This document shows positions 30,307 through 40,834 of a DNA stretch of 64,000 nt, piece after piece. Source of the DNA: Serratia marcescens (lineage in GTDB: Bacteria > Pseudomonadota > Gammaproteobacteria > Enterobacterales > Enterobacteriaceae); assembly GCA_015548865.1 (NCBI GenBank), contig JADMXW010000002.1, positions 124,001 through 188,000 of the forward strand. The letters are read 5' to 3'. Both the position numbers and the translations under genes were made by a program. The first letter of the stretch is position 1. Each line of letters starts with the position of its first letter. The notes under the pieces are model-generated. The model was not told the DNA's origin. It did not search any database and was given only the letters and a program-made list of their open reading frames with translations.

Positions 30307-30338
30307 ACTACCGATTTCTCAGCTATCTGTTCTCTCGT

Positions 30339-30366
30339 AATAACACCGCCATAAGGCGGTGTTATT
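30339..30366. terminator. Hairpin between convergent bssS and trhO
   Basis: Perfect 12-bp stem AATAACACCGCC / GGCGGTGTTATT with loop ATAA. A bidirectional terminator is the likely role. Confidence 0.75.
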
Positions 30367-30419
30367 ACATTCAGCCTGCTTAAGTTTCCATCATGAACGC
30401 AACATCATCAATGGCCTTG

Positions 30420-31490
30420 TCATTGTACTTCGCTGTCGTTTTCGTCAGGTGTCGGGATACGCAGTGTGCCAGTCAGTCGGCTCCGTGATTTATTGAAAAT
30501 CTTCATGCTGGTTTCCCGCCCACGGCGCCGTTCCCGCTGTTCTTCAAGCGGCAACGTCAGTTCATCGCTGCAAGCCTCACTGCAACACCCCTGGTATGCA
30601 ACCTGGCAACGCGGACATTGGATGAAGAGTAAGTGGCAACCCGCATTGCGGCAGTTGGTGTGTGTATCGCATGGTTCACCACATTGATGGCAATGCGCGA
30701 TAACATCCTCAGAGATGCGTTCTCCCATACGCTCATCGAACACAAAATTTTTACCGATAAATTTCACCGGTAGTCCCTGTGCTTTGGCCTGGCGAGTGTA
30801 TTCAATGATGCCACCCTCTACATGGTAGACATGTTTGAAGCCTTGGTGGCGCATATAAGCGCTGGCCTTCTCACAGCGAATGCCCCCCGTACAATACATC
30901 ACGATATTTTTATCACGCGCATGTGCGAGCATTTCGGCTGCCATCGGCAGTTGTTCACGAAAGGTATCCGACGGCACTTCAAGCGCATTCTCAAAGTGTC
31001 CTACTTCATACTCGTAATGGTTACGCATGTCCACAAACAGCGTATCGGGATCGTTTGCCATTGCATTGACTGCATCGGCTTTCAGATAGGCACCGATATC
31101 ACTGGGATTAAAGGTGGGATCATCGATACCATCTGCCACGATACGATCGCGAACTTTCATCCGCAGCACCCAAAAAGACTTTCCATCGTCATCCAACGCC
31201 ACATTGAGCCGAATTTGATCCAGCGCTGGATGCGCGTTATACAGTACGACTTTGAAATCGTCGAAGCGGCTTGCGGGCACGCTAATCTGCGCATTAATCC
31301 CCTCAGATGCCACATAGACACGACCAAACACATTGCATTGCTGAAATTGGATGTAGAGGCTATCGCGAAATGCCTGCACATCATCAATAGCAAAATATTT
31401 ATAGAAAGAAACTGTCGTGCGCGGCTCGGTTTCCGCAAGCATACGCGCTTTCAGTTCCTCATTGGAAACACGGTTGTGTAACACTGGCAT
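30420..31490 (-). CDS. trhO: TrhO, tRNA uridine(34) hydroxylase
   Basis: A 356-residue YceA-family protein that hydroxylates U34 of certain tRNAs with O2, the first step toward 5-(carboxy)methoxyuridine. It has an N-terminal acylphosphatase-like domain, a rhodanese domain with active Cys200 in [13 protein letters not shown], and a C-terminal Cys-rich part ([14 protein letters not shown]..., [15 protein letters not shown]). As in E. coli it lies near lpxL. Confidence 0.95.
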   Translation of the reverse strand: MPVLHNRVSNEELKARMLAETEPRTTVSFYKYFAIDDVQAFRDSLYIQFQQCNVFGRVYVASEGINAQISVPASRFDDFKVVLYNAHPALDQIRLNVALDDDGKSFWVLRMKVRDRIVADGIDDPTFNPSDIGAYLKADAVNAMANDPDTLFVDMRNHYEYEVGHFENALEVPSDTFREQLPMAAEMLAHARDKNIVMYCTGGIRCEKASAYMRHQGFKHVYHVEGGIIEYTRQAKAQGLPVKFIGKNFVFDERMGERISEDVIAHCHQCGEPCDTHTNCRNAGCHLLFIQCPRCQVAYQGCCSEACSDELTLPLEEQRERRRGRETSMKIFNKSRSRLTGTLRIPTPDENDSEVQ

Positions 31491-31688
31491 GGTGTACGTT
31501 CCTGTCTTCAGCGAGGGTTAACCAGATTATAACGTTACAGCGACATGTGCATAACGCGCGACATTATAGCTGATAGCCATTTTTACGCCAAAGGAGGAAT
31601 TCGTGCGGGGTGGGGAAAATCTGCGACACGGAAAAAATATCTCGGCGTATGATGGTTTGTTCGTTTTCCCTTGGATAAGGATACCACT

Positions 31689-32783
31689 ATGAGTCGGCTA
31701 TTTACCCCACTCGCCTTAGGCTCTGTAACGCTGCCCAACCGCATTATCATTGCCCCCATGTGTCAATACGCAGCGCAGGATGGCCTCGCAACACCCTGGC
31801 ACACCATGCATTTAGGTAACCTGTCCCATTCAGGCGCAGGGTTGCTGATTATTGAAGCAACGGCGGTTCTGCCTGAAGGCCGTATTTCTCCACAGGACCT
31901 CGGATTATGGAACGATGAGACAGAGCAAGCACTCGCCGCCACGATCAATGCTGTTAAGATGTATTCATCAATGCCATTAGGTATCCAATTAGGTCATGCC
32001 GGGCGTAAAGCCTCTGCCGCTGTTCCATGGAAAGGACGCTCGCGCTTGACCAAACAGGAAGGTGGCTGGCAAACCGTCGCCCCTTCCGCGTTGCCCTACA
32101 ATGAAAATGAAACGCCCCCGACAGCCATGACAACAGAGCAGATTGCTGATGTCGTCACTGCTTTTGCAAAAGCAGCACAACGGGCCAATCGCATTGGTTT
32201 TGATGTATTTGAAATCCATGCCGCCCATGGCTATCTGCTGCACCAATTTCTGTCCCCGTTGTCGAACCAACGGGATGACAGCTACGGCGGTGATCTAAAC
32301 AATCGATTGCGCTTAGTCATTGACGTTTTTCGCGCAGTACGCGAGATAATCCCTGCGCATAAGGCCGTCGGGGTGCGTATTTCCGCAACCGACGGCGTGG
32401 AGGGGGGATGGGATCTTGAGCAATCAGTTGTGCTTGCGCATGCATTACATGCTGCTGGCTGCGATTTTATTCATGTCTCGAGCGGTGGTCTCTCATCAGA
32501 GCAGCGTATCCAGCCTGGACCGAATTACCAAGTACCTTATGCTGAGCGCATCAAGCGTGAGGTGGGGATGACCACCATAGCGGTTGGGCTTATCACTGAA
32601 GCTGAGCAGGCTGAAGCCATTGTTGCGACAGCTCAGGCTGATGCCATCGGCATCGCGCGTGCCGTACTCTATAATCCGCGTTGGCCGTGGCACGTTGCAG
32701 CACGCCTGGGTGCACAAGTGTCAGTACCACCACAATTTTGGCGCAGTGAACCTCACCACATTAAAAATCTATTCCACCATTGA
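31689..32783 (+). CDS. Old Yellow Enzyme-type NAD(P)H:flavin oxidoreductase
   Basis: A 364-residue FMN TIM-barrel ene-reductase of the YqjM/XenA (thermophilic-like) class. Cys in PMCQYAAQDG, the H-x-x-H pair in EIHAAHGYLLHQF followed by LSPLSN, and RISATDGVEGG are class signatures. Such enzymes reduce activated C=C bonds, nitro-esters or quinones; the natural substrate is unknown. ATG at 31689 is chosen (AAGGA 8 bases upstream) over a TTG 18 bases earlier. It is inserted between trhO and lpxL, which are adjacent in E. coli. Confidence 0.9.
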   Translation: MSRLFTPLALGSVTLPNRIIIAPMCQYAAQDGLATPWHTMHLGNLSHSGAGLLIIEATAVLPEGRISPQDLGLWNDETEQALAATINAVKMYSSMPLGIQLGHAGRKASAAVPWKGRSRLTKQEGGWQTVAPSALPYNENETPPTAMTTEQIADVVTAFAKAAQRANRIGFDVFEIHAAHGYLLHQFLSPLSNQRDDSYGGDLNNRLRLVIDVFRAVREIIPAHKAVGVRISATDGVEGGWDLEQSVVLAHALHAAGCDFIHVSSGGLSSEQRIQPGPNYQVPYAERIKREVGMTTIAVGLITEAEQAEAIVATAQADAIGIARAVLYNPRWPWHVAARLGAQVSVPPQFWRSEPHHIKNLFHH

Positions 32784-32793
32784 GTGTGGTCTT

Positions 32794-32822
32794 CTCCTCG
32801 CCCCCAGGCGGGGAGAGTTCTC
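32794..32822 (+). terminator. Hairpin after the OYE gene
   Basis: Nine-pair stem CTCCTCGCC / GGCGGGGAG (one G-T pair) with loop CCCA, 11 bases after the stop. Only a weak T-rich tail follows. Confidence 0.55.
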
Positions 32823-33078
32823 TTCAGGCATTACATCCCACCAAAGGTTAAACATCGTTATTCGTCAATGTTATGATAAAAAGCGAATATTGATTTCTGG
32901 AATACCCCAGATTGCCTTATGCAAGGTTCACTTTCCTGTGCCGGAAAGTTTTCCTGTGTCATTGATATAATAGATGATACGCAGCACAACATCGGACACT
33001 ATCACCTCATGGTGTGACTGACTTCTTTTAACGGCAAGCGTGTATAAACAGCGCCTGCATTTTTTGATACTGGAACTC

Positions 33079-33999
33079 ATGACACAACTCCCATCATTCA
33101 ATCGCTCACTGCTACACCCTCGTTACTGGCTGACCTGGCTGGGGATCGCCACACTCTATCTTGTCGTTTTATTGCCTTACCCGGTTATTTATCGCATTGG
33201 CACAGTAATGGGGCGTGTTGCAATGCATGTAATGAAACGCCGAGTACAAATTGCCGATCGTAATTTAGCGCTCTGTTTTCCTGAGATGACAAATCAGGAG
33301 CGTACTGAGTTAGTGCGTAAAAACTTTGAATCCGTGGGTATGGGATTACTCGAAACCGGTATGGCCTGGTTTTGGCCAGACTGGCGTATTGCACGCTGGT
33401 TCACCGTTACCGGCCTTGAGCATCTGCGGCCACTGCTCGCAGAAAAACGTGGCGTGCTACTGATTGGATTGCACTTTCTCACGTTAGAACTGGGTGCACG
33501 CATTTTTGGAATGCACAATCCCGGTATCGGCGTGTATCGGCCGAATGACAATAAGCTCATCGATTGGTTGCAAACCTGGGGTCGTATGCGTTCGAATAAA
33601 ACCATGCTAGACCGTAAAGATCTCAAAGGCATGATTCGTGCGCTGAAGCAGGGAGAGATTATTTGGTACGCTCCGGACCATGATTATGGCCCGCGCAGCA
33701 GTGTGTTTGTCCCTTTCTTCGCTGTGGATCGCGTTGCCACCACCACCGGCAGCTATCTACTGACAAAAACAGCAAAACCCGCAATTGTTCCTTTTGTTCC
33801 TCGCCGTCTAGCTGACGGGAAAGGCTATGAATTGCTGATCCAACCAGCAGAATTAAGCGTGCCATTAGAGAATGAAACTGCAACCGCCGCTTGGATGAAC
33901 ACACTTATAGAGCAGAATGTCCTGCTGGCAGTAGATCAATATATGTGGCTACACCGACGCTTTAAAACGCGCCCAGAAGGGGAGCCTTCGCTGTATTGA
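33079..33999 (+). CDS. lpxL: LpxL, lipid A lauroyltransferase
   Basis: A 306-residue inner-membrane acyltransferase adding laurate to Kdo2-lipid IVA. It has an N-terminal membrane segment ([20 protein letters not shown]), the catalytic H-x4-E type motif in [15 protein letters not shown], and [21 protein letters not shown] at 33079 reproduces the 306-residue E. coli protein (MTQLPSF...); an upstream start at 33040 is less likely. The ~295-bp stretch before it shows no gene. Confidence 0.95.
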   Translation: MTQLPSFNRSLLHPRYWLTWLGIATLYLVVLLPYPVIYRIGTVMGRVAMHVMKRRVQIADRNLALCFPEMTNQERTELVRKNFESVGMGLLETGMAWFWPDWRIARWFTVTGLEHLRPLLAEKRGVLLIGLHFLTLELGARIFGMHNPGIGVYRPNDNKLIDWLQTWGRMRSNKTMLDRKDLKGMIRALKQGEIIWYAPDHDYGPRSSVFVPFFAVDRVATTTGSYLLTKTAKPAIVPFVPRRLADGKGYELLIQPAELSVPLENETATAAWMNTLIEQNVLLAVDQYMWLHRRFKTRPEGEPSLY

Positions 34000-34012
34000 A
34001 TTGTACTTTGCG

Positions 34013-34042
34013 TTAAAAAAAACAGCGGCATAAGCCGCTGTT
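34013..34042 (-). terminator. Terminator between lpxL and opgH
   Basis: Perfect 9-bp stem AACAGCGGC / GCCGCTGTT with loop ATAA. On the minus strand it is followed by eight T. Position suits the end of opgGH and possibly also lpxL. Confidence 0.75.
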
Positions 34043-34106
34043 AGGTTGCTGATAAACTTATTTAAAACAGTTACTCCCACCTGCTTCCGCCCATTCCCGC
34101 TCCACC

Positions 34107-34189
34107 GTCATTTCCGCGCAGGCGGGAATCCCTAACAGGTGAAACGTGTTTCTTCTCACAAGGATCCCCGGCTTTCGCCGAGGATGACG
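34107..34189. repeat. Paired-hairpin intergenic repeat, copy C
   Basis: Same unit as copies A and B. The first arm is TTTCCGCGCAGGCGGGAA, the spacer contains GAAACGTGTTTCTTC, and the second hairpin is ATCCCCGGCTTTCGCCGAGGAT-type (identical to copy A's complement). It lies between convergent lpxL and opgH. Confidence 0.85.
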
Positions 34190-34267
34190 AGGGAGAAAAT
34201 GGCGTGGTCATCAAACTGAAGCGGCGTAGACCACTATTTTTTGAAGCTCATCGTTACGTTGAAACCG

Positions 34268-36808
34268 TCACGCCGCCAACGCACGATAGCGCTGATGCCA
34301 GGAAGCAAACTGTTGTGGATCTTGCCATACCGCATAGTGGAGTCGGGAAATAGTCACCGGATCGCTTAACAACACCAGACGTTGGTTGTCGCTCAACGCA
34401 TCCAGATCTTGTTTTAACGCTTCAGCTACACGCTGTACACGGCCCTGCTCAATCGCATGGCTAAAGCCGTGACGAGCTGTCGCCATCGCACTTGCCAACG
34501 CATTAAGCGACGGATCGAAGACCGCCTGCACAAAACCATGTTCCAGTTTGCGGGCACGATTTTCGCGGAAATAGGTGTCCGTTGCGACCAGTTCGCGCGG
34601 CGGATCATACTCTTCTGGGATCAACAGCAGGTTAGCGCGCTTGCAGGCGAGGCCGATAGAAGCACGACTTGACATCACCGACACAAACGGCGACAGAATC
34701 AGTGAGAAGACGATCGGCGACAACCACCACAAGAAGCGCAGATCCAGCCAAGCCATACCAATGGCCCATACCAGCCCCAGCATCAATTGAGAACCGTGCC
34801 GAGCAAAGGCTTCATTCCACGGCGTAGCATCATCATCACGCTGTGGTGATTTCCACTGCACAGACCATCCCAAAAAAGCACTGACCACAAAAACAGTATG
34901 GAAGAGCATACGTACCGGAGCCAACAGCACTGAAAACAGCATCTCCAGTAGCAACGAAAGGAAAACCCGCGCTGCGCCACCGTAAGGTTTCGCGCCTTTA
35001 GCCCATACCAAAATCACGCTCAGCAATTTAGGCAGGAACAACAACACCAATGTTGTCGAAAACAAAGCAATCGCCAGTTCAGGACGCCACTGTGGCCACA
35101 CAGGAAAGAGCTGACGCGGCTGGAGAAAGTATTGCGGTTCCATCAGCGTATGCACCACCTGAAGCGCGGTTGACAGCGCAAGGAACATGAACCACAACGG
35201 AGCTGAGAGATAGGACATCACCCCCGTCAGGAACACCGCGCGATGTACCGGGTGCATCCCTTTCACCAGGAATAACCGAAAGTTCATCAGGTTACCGTGG
35301 CACCAGCGGCGATCTCGCTTAAGCTCATCAAGCAAGTTGGGCGGCAGTTCTTCATAAGAGCCAGGCAGATCGTAGGCAATCCACACGCCCCAGCCCGCAC
35401 GACGCATCAGTGCTGCTTCCACGAAGTCATGGGACAAAATGGCCCCCGCAAAGGAACCCTCACCAGGTAGCGGTGCCAGCGCACAGTGCTCGATAAACGG
35501 TTTCACGCGGATAATTGCGTTATGACCCCAATAGTGCGACTCACCCAGTTGCCAAAAATGCAGACCCGCGGTAAACAACGGCCCGTAGACGCGTGTTGCA
35601 AACTGCTGGCAACGCGCATAGAGCGTATCCATCCCGGAAGCTTTGGGAGAAGACTGGATAATCCCGGCATTCGGGTTGGCCTCCATCAGGCGCACCAACT
35701 GCGTCAGACATTCACCGCTCATGACGCTATCGGCGTCCAATATCACCATGTAGCTATATTGGCTACCCCAGCGACGGCAGAAATCATCGATATTACCGCT
35801 TTTACGTTTCACGCGACGGCGACGACGACGGTAGAAGATACGACCAAACCCGCCGACTTCACGACACAGATCCATCCAGGCTTTCTGCTCCGCGACGCAT
35901 TTGTCCGGATCGTTACTGTCACTCAGCACATACAGATCAAAATGGTCGAGTTGCCCGGTAGCCGCCACTGATTCGTAGGTCGCCCGTAATCCGGCAAACA
36001 CTCGCTCCACGTCTTCGTTACAGATCGGCATAATCAACGCCGTTCTGTGTTCAGGGTTGAGCGGTTCATCCCCTACTGTGGTCGATGAAATGCTGTATTT
36101 ATCCTTGCCGATCAACAGTTGCAAAAAGCCCATCAGCGCCGTCCAAAAACCGGCGGAGACCCAACAAAACAGTACAGCAAACAACACCAAAATACCGCTT
36201 TGCAAAATATAAGGCAGCACCTGCATGAAGGAGCGTAGGAAAGGTTGATTGATCATGGCAAACGGATCGATCAGCGCCCATCCCTGATAAGGCAAAATGG
36301 TTTTCATGTACCAAGTGGCGATGGCCGTTTGGAACAAGGTCAGGATAAGCAGGATATAGCGGCGAATGGTCCCCACCGTTCTCCAGCGATTCTCGGCAAT
36401 CTTCTCTTCCGGGCTGGCATGAGGACGGCTGGGTGCCGGAGAACGCCCAAGCATGCTCTCCCACCAGCGTACCAGCGGGTTAGTGCGCCACATGTCAGGA
36501 AACATTGACGCACGCTTTATCGTGGGCATGGCCTGCAATGCTGTGCGCCCTTCTTTATCCGTAGCCACCGGTTTAATGGCTGTAGCCGTATCTGGCCAGG
36601 CTGCATCCAGACGTGCTTTGACCGATTGCAGCGGCGAATCTTCTTCCGTCAGCATCGTCGCAGAGGTTTCCCCCTGCGCAAGAGCCCGATGTATAACAGA
36701 AAGATTGTCGCTTTCAGCCTGAGACAACGAATGCTGCAACGCCTCTGCCGCATCAGCGGACAGAGGCAATTTCCCAATATAATCAGGGTTCGAGATTAAC
36801 TTATTCAT
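34268..36808 (-). CDS. opgH: OpgH, glucan glucosyltransferase for osmoregulated periplasmic glucans
   Basis: An 846-residue inner-membrane GT2 glycosyltransferase making the beta-1,2 backbone of OPGs from UDP-glucose. The cytoplasmic catalytic loop shows LSDSNDPD, the DADSV metal site and the RDRRWCHGN signature, flanked by about eight membrane segments. In enterobacteria OpgH also senses UDP-glucose and slows FtsZ assembly. Its start overlaps the opgG stop by 8 bases. OPG genes are needed for virulence in soft-rot relatives (known of the family). Confidence 0.97.
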   Translation of the reverse strand: MNKLISNPDYIGKLPLSADAAEALQHSLSQAESDNLSVIHRALAQGETSATMLTEEDSPLQSVKARLDAAWPDTATAIKPVATDKEGRTALQAMPTIKRASMFPDMWRTNPLVRWWESMLGRSPAPSRPHASPEEKIAENRWRTVGTIRRYILLILTLFQTAIATWYMKTILPYQGWALIDPFAMINQPFLRSFMQVLPYILQSGILVLFAVLFCWVSAGFWTALMGFLQLLIGKDKYSISSTTVGDEPLNPEHRTALIMPICNEDVERVFAGLRATYESVAATGQLDHFDLYVLSDSNDPDKCVAEQKAWMDLCREVGGFGRIFYRRRRRRVKRKSGNIDDFCRRWGSQYSYMVILDADSVMSGECLTQLVRLMEANPNAGIIQSSPKASGMDTLYARCQQFATRVYGPLFTAGLHFWQLGESHYWGHNAIIRVKPFIEHCALAPLPGEGSFAGAILSHDFVEAALMRRAGWGVWIAYDLPGSYEELPPNLLDELKRDRRWCHGNLMNFRLFLVKGMHPVHRAVFLTGVMSYLSAPLWFMFLALSTALQVVHTLMEPQYFLQPRQLFPVWPQWRPELAIALFSTTLVLLFLPKLLSVILVWAKGAKPYGGAARVFLSLLLEMLFSVLLAPVRMLFHTVFVVSAFLGWSVQWKSPQRDDDATPWNEAFARHGSQLMLGLVWAIGMAWLDLRFLWWLSPIVFSLILSPFVSVMSSRASIGLACKRANLLLIPEEYDPPRELVATDTYFRENRARKLEHGFVQAVFDPSLNALASAMATARHGFSHAIEQGRVQRVAEALKQDLDALSDNQRLVLLSDPVTISRLHYAVWQDPQQFASWHQRYRALAA

Positions 36809-38369
36809 TGGCAGGTAGCTGATAGCTCCAGGTTTCAGATAACAGCGTTTCGCCGTTCACCAACGCAGCACGCAATTCGGTTGGCTGTTTGGGATCTTTC
36901 ACTCGCAGGCGCAATGTTAAACGCCAGCCGCGCGTTACAGGATTATAGCGAACATTGTTCTCAACGATTTCACCGTTGTCGCCAATGCTGACTTGAGACG
37001 TTACAGGCGTTGTCTCCTCCATCTCTTTCATCATCGGCCCAGCGAAATCGACCAGGAATGCAACAGTGCCATCCGGTTGGCGAATCAGGTTAGACTGTTT
37101 CACATCACCAGTGGATCGCATGGTGCGCTGGACGTAAGCCAACTCAGGTGAATGCAGTTGCTCTTCATCACGCGTGAAGTGCAAGCGGTAGCCAACTTCC
37201 AACGGTTTGCCGATTTCAGGCAATACTTCCGGTGTCCAAAACGCAACGATATTATCGTTCGTTTCATCAGCAGTCGGGATCTCTACCAGTTCAACCTTGC
37301 CTTTACCCCACTCGCCTTTGGTCTCAACCCAACCGCTGGGACGCAGATCGTAACGATCATCAAGGTCTTCATAGCTGGAGAAATCTCGCCCACGTTGCAG
37401 TAAACCAAAGCCTTTTGGATTCTCGATAGAATAGGTGCTAACCGACAGGTGTTTTGGATTATTTAGCGGACGCCAAATCCACTCACCGTTGCCAGCATGG
37501 ATAGACAACCCGTTAGAGTCATGCAACGCCGGACGGTAGTTCAGGGTTGGTGAAGGCTGATTCGGCCCAAACAGATACATGCTGGTCAACGGTGCCAGCC
37601 CCAGTTTACCTACACGAGCACGCAGGAATACTTTGGCCTGAACATCAACAACGCTGTCACGTCCCGGATAAATCACGAAACGATACGCACCGGTCGCACG
37701 CGGTGAATCAAGCAATGCATACACCAACAGGTGTTTGTCATTGGGTTTTGGACGTTCTATCCAAAACTCACGAAAGCGAGGGAACTCTTCCCCAGAGGGT
37801 AAGGCGGTGTCAATAGCCAGACCGCGCGCTGACAGACCGTAAGTCTGTCCTTTACCAATCACACGGAAGTAACTGGCTCCCAGCATACTGACAATTTCAT
37901 CATCCTTACCTATCTTATTGATGGGATAAAGAATTTTGAAACCAGCAAACCCGAGGTTTTTCACAGTTTCCGCATCATGATTCACTGTACCGAAATTGAA
38001 ATAATCCGGAGAGTACGTGATCTCGTTGACCTCAGAGGCCGTTACCTCATTAATTCTCACTGGCGTGTCAAAATACATGCCCTGGTGATAGAACTGAATG
38101 CGGAACGGTGTCTGCAGGTTATTCCAGTATGACTTCTCCTGGTTAAAACGAATCTGCTGATAATCAGCAAATTTCATATCGCGGAACTGGGCGGGAAGAT
38201 TACTCTTCGGCGCTTCATAGCCTTTAGCCGCCAGTTTTTCAGCTTGCGCCGCCACGTCATCCAACGAGAACGCCCAGGCAGGCAACGCAGTGAAAGACAA
38301 CACAATCGCTGCTGACAACCAGCGTAGATTCGCTACTCGACGTTCAACCCCAAAATTATTAACCAGCAC
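36801..38369 (-). CDS. opgG: OpgG, periplasmic glucan biosynthesis protein
   Basis: A 522-residue periplasmic protein with a cleavable signal peptide ending near [11 protein letters not shown]. It is needed with OpgH for OPG synthesis and is thought to act on the nascent glucan in the periplasm. Conserved blocks include [20 protein letters not shown]-type [19 protein letters not shown] and [18 protein letters not shown] at 38369 follows GGGGAG. The first ~14 residues before the signal core are longer than in E. coli, so a slightly later start is possible. Ends LPANE as in E. coli. Confidence 0.95.
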   Translation of the reverse strand: MLVNNFGVERRVANLRWLSAAIVLSFTALPAWAFSLDDVAAQAEKLAAKGYEAPKSNLPAQFRDMKFADYQQIRFNQEKSYWNNLQTPFRIQFYHQGMYFDTPVRINEVTASEVNEITYSPDYFNFGTVNHDAETVKNLGFAGFKILYPINKIGKDDEIVSMLGASYFRVIGKGQTYGLSARGLAIDTALPSGEEFPRFREFWIERPKPNDKHLLVYALLDSPRATGAYRFVIYPGRDSVVDVQAKVFLRARVGKLGLAPLTSMYLFGPNQPSPTLNYRPALHDSNGLSIHAGNGEWIWRPLNNPKHLSVSTYSIENPKGFGLLQRGRDFSSYEDLDDRYDLRPSGWVETKGEWGKGKVELVEIPTADETNDNIVAFWTPEVLPEIGKPLEVGYRLHFTRDEEQLHSPELAYVQRTMRSTGDVKQSNLIRQPDGTVAFLVDFAGPMMKEMEETTPVTSQVSIGDNGEIVENNVRYNPVTRGWRLTLRLRVKDPKQPTELRAALVNGETLLSETWSYQLPANE

Positions 38370-38878
38370 ATCTCCCCCTGTTCGTGTGCTTAAATCAACT
38401 AAAATCCATATTAATGGATAAGTTAACCTTCCTACAACTTGATAAAAGCCCGGTTCATCATGATAGGTCAGCGTTTAAACAACGCAAACTGCAACCCCGA
38501 TAAATTTCTGTAAAAAATCGAAAATTAGAGAGGATACTCCGTCACTGTCCAGACGTTGACAACCCCTTGGGGTTATTTATTCCATCAGCGTGATGCTTAA
38601 CGACAATTCTACCTGTAGCTCAGTTAGCAAAACACCCTATTTCATGTCCTGGTAATAGAGAAAATATTCTTCTTTTGTTAACACTGGTACGATGAAGTTT
38701 CCTCATGTGCCGTTTTTCAAGAGTAATCCGAATACTTTTGAACGAGCAAAGGTAAAACGTCCAACGGCTACAATTACCATACCTGCTGGTAACAAAAATG
38801 CATTAAATCAGGTACAGTAATGCGAGACGCTGCGCACATGCGCCACCCTACTCTCATCGACGCTAACTTGATTCATAT
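38370..38878. other. 509-bp divergent intergenic region opgG / DUF2946 gene
   Basis: It contains the opgGH promoter region and that of the rightward metal-related pair. A palindrome AACCCCTTGGGGTT is at 38561-38574 and TACCA/TGGTA arms are near 38778. No ORF, tRNA or known operator was recognised. Confidence 0.4.
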
Positions 38879-39253
38879 ATGAACGCATTGCGCCACGCTA
38901 AAATCGCCATAACGCTAAGTCTCTTCGCGCTGCTGATGATTTTCATTGCGCCAATCGTTTCACAAGCGTTAATGCGACATGATTATACTCCGGCCACTCA
39001 CACTCAGCATCATCAATCTCATGGGCAACCAGAGGCAAAGACACTAATATCAGCAGGCATGGCAATGAACCACGATGCCTGTGGTTACTGCGGGCTTTTG
39101 TCCCATCACCCTGCACTGTTTCCTCATGATACACATCCTGTTCCCCCACGTTTTTTCACCAGAAAACGCGTGGATGAACAACAACAGTGGCACAGGATTA
39201 TCACAGCGCATTATCGTCCCCACCCTCCCCGAGCTCCGCCGACTGTCATATAA
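38879..39253 (+). CDS. DUF2946-type His/Cys-rich membrane-anchored protein
   Basis: A 124-residue protein with an N-terminal signal/transmembrane helix (~9-30), then a histidine-rich stretch (HDYTPATHTQHHQSH) and the DUF2946 core HDACGYCGLLSHHP. Proteins of this type usually sit beside TonB receptors or PepSY proteins and are suspected metal (often copper) carriers. That role is inference. No strong SD precedes ATG 38879. The PepSY gene follows after 106 bp. Confidence 0.72.
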   Translation: MNALRHAKIAITLSLFALLMIFIAPIVSQALMRHDYTPATHTQHHQSHGQPEAKTLISAGMAMNHDACGYCGLLSHHPALFPHDTHPVPPRFFTRKRVDEQQQWHRIITAHYRPHPPRAPPTVI

Positions 39254-39359
39254 CACAACAGAAAAGACAAAAATTTGATATTGGATAACGTCCTGTCACA
39301 AGGCGATGTGTCCTTTCTCTTTATTTTCTTCTTGTTACGATGACAAGGGCTCTTACGCT

Positions 39360-40784
39360 ATGAATACCGTAAACGCTGAAAAAAAGCCCCTCGCTGCAGC
39401 AATAATGGCACTGATATTACGCTTACATTTTTACATTGGCCTGTTTGTTGGCCCCTTTATTTTTATCGCTGCACTGACAGGCACGCTTTATGTGCTGACA
39501 CCACAGATTGAAGATCGCCTTTATGCTAATCAGTTGTATGTTGACGCGCCAGGCACTGCACAACCGCTCGCCGCACAGGTTGCTGCCGCGCAGGCAACAC
39601 TGGCGAAACAGCCCTCAGTTCAATTAATTGCGGTACGCCCTGCGCCAACACCCCGCGATACTAGCCGAGTGTTATTTCGACTCCCTGAGTCAGGCCCCTC
39701 TGAATACCTTGCCGTGTTTGTCAATCCGGCCACTCTCGCCATACAAGGGCAACTAATGGTGTATGGCACATCGGGAATACTGCCCTTGCGAACCTGGCTT
39801 GATCATCTTCATCAGGGGTTATTGTTAGGGTCGGTGGGCAGGATTTATAGCGAGCTAGCCGCTTCCTGGCTTTGGGTCGCTGCACTAGGAGGCGTGTATC
39901 TTTGGTGGAGAACGCGTACACCTTCACGCGTAACCATGAGACGTAAATTACCCACGGTAACCCGCTTACGGCGTTGGCATAGCACGCTGGGATTAACATT
40001 GCTCGCAGGGATGCTGTTTTTCTCTGCCACAGGATTAACCTGGTCGCAATGGGCAGGCGATAACATTGCTGTATGGCGAAGTGCATTGGGTTGGCAAACG
40101 CCATCACTCAATACCGCACTGCTCACCCAGGCCTCGCCTACACAGCACGATACCCATGCAGAACACCGCGGCGATATGATGGAACATCACTCTGTGCCAG
40201 CAACGCTGGCATTAGAGAGTTTCGATAGCGTACTGGCAGCAGCAAAGCAAGCGGGTATCAGTGCAACCAAGCTGGAGATTCGCCCAGCAAAAACAGCACA
40301 TCAAGCCTGGACAGTCACAGAAATTGAGCGGCGATGGCCTACACGCGCTGACATGGTTTCCATCAACCCTCACAACGGTGCAGTCATCGATTACGTCAGA
40401 TTTTCAGCCTATCCTCTTGCTGCAAAGCTGACTCGTTGGGGGATAGATGCCCATATGGGGATATTGTTCGGCATACCAAATCAGCTGATCCTGGCAGCAT
40501 TTGGGCTCGGGCTGTGCGCCCTGGTACTGTGGGGATACCGTATGTGGTGGATACACAGACAACGCCCACGCGGCCAGCCCCATCCTGCAAACACGCTTTA
40601 CGTCGCTTTCACGGCTCTGCCGCTACCAATGCGTATGCTGGTTGCGGGGATAGCGCTAATACTGGGCGTGTGTTTACCCGTCATGGGAGCCAGTCTTCTG
40701 ATTTTCTTATTGATTGATATCGTTCGCTGGCGGCATCATCAACGGATAACACCCACTGACATCCTACAGCAAACGCCGCAGTAA
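39360..40784 (+). CDS. PepSY-domain transmembrane protein
   Basis: A 474-residue inner-membrane protein of the PepSY-associated TM family. The first TM helix is at ~18-40 (LHFYIGLFVGPFIFIAALTG), later helices are near 170-190, 215-235, 365-385 and a C-terminal pair. Conserved histidines in LRLHFYIG, HLHQGLLLG, LRRWHSTLG and DAHMGILFG could bind heme or metal, as in the related reductase-type proteins (FoxB/PiuB-like). A His/Met-rich loop (HDTHAEHRGDMMEHH) lies at ~275-290. ATG at 39360 is preferred over an upstream in-frame ATG at 39306. Likely co-transcribed with the DUF2946 gene. Confidence 0.82.
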   Translation: MNTVNAEKKPLAAAIMALILRLHFYIGLFVGPFIFIAALTGTLYVLTPQIEDRLYANQLYVDAPGTAQPLAAQVAAAQATLAKQPSVQLIAVRPAPTPRDTSRVLFRLPESGPSEYLAVFVNPATLAIQGQLMVYGTSGILPLRTWLDHLHQGLLLGSVGRIYSELAASWLWVAALGGVYLWWRTRTPSRVTMRRKLPTVTRLRRWHSTLGLTLLAGMLFFSATGLTWSQWAGDNIAVWRSALGWQTPSLNTALLTQASPTQHDTHAEHRGDMMEHHSVPATLALESFDSVLAAAKQAGISATKLEIRPAKTAHQAWTVTEIERRWPTRADMVSINPHNGAVIDYVRFSAYPLAAKLTRWGIDAHMGILFGIPNQLILAAFGLGLCALVLWGYRMWWIHRQRPRGQPHPANTLYVAFTALPLPMRMLVAGIALILGVCLPVMGASLLIFLLIDIVRWRHHQRITPTDILQQTPQ

Positions 40785-40834
40785 CAGCACGCAGTGTAAA
40801 CCGGCCCTGACAATAACGTAGAGCCGGTATAATG

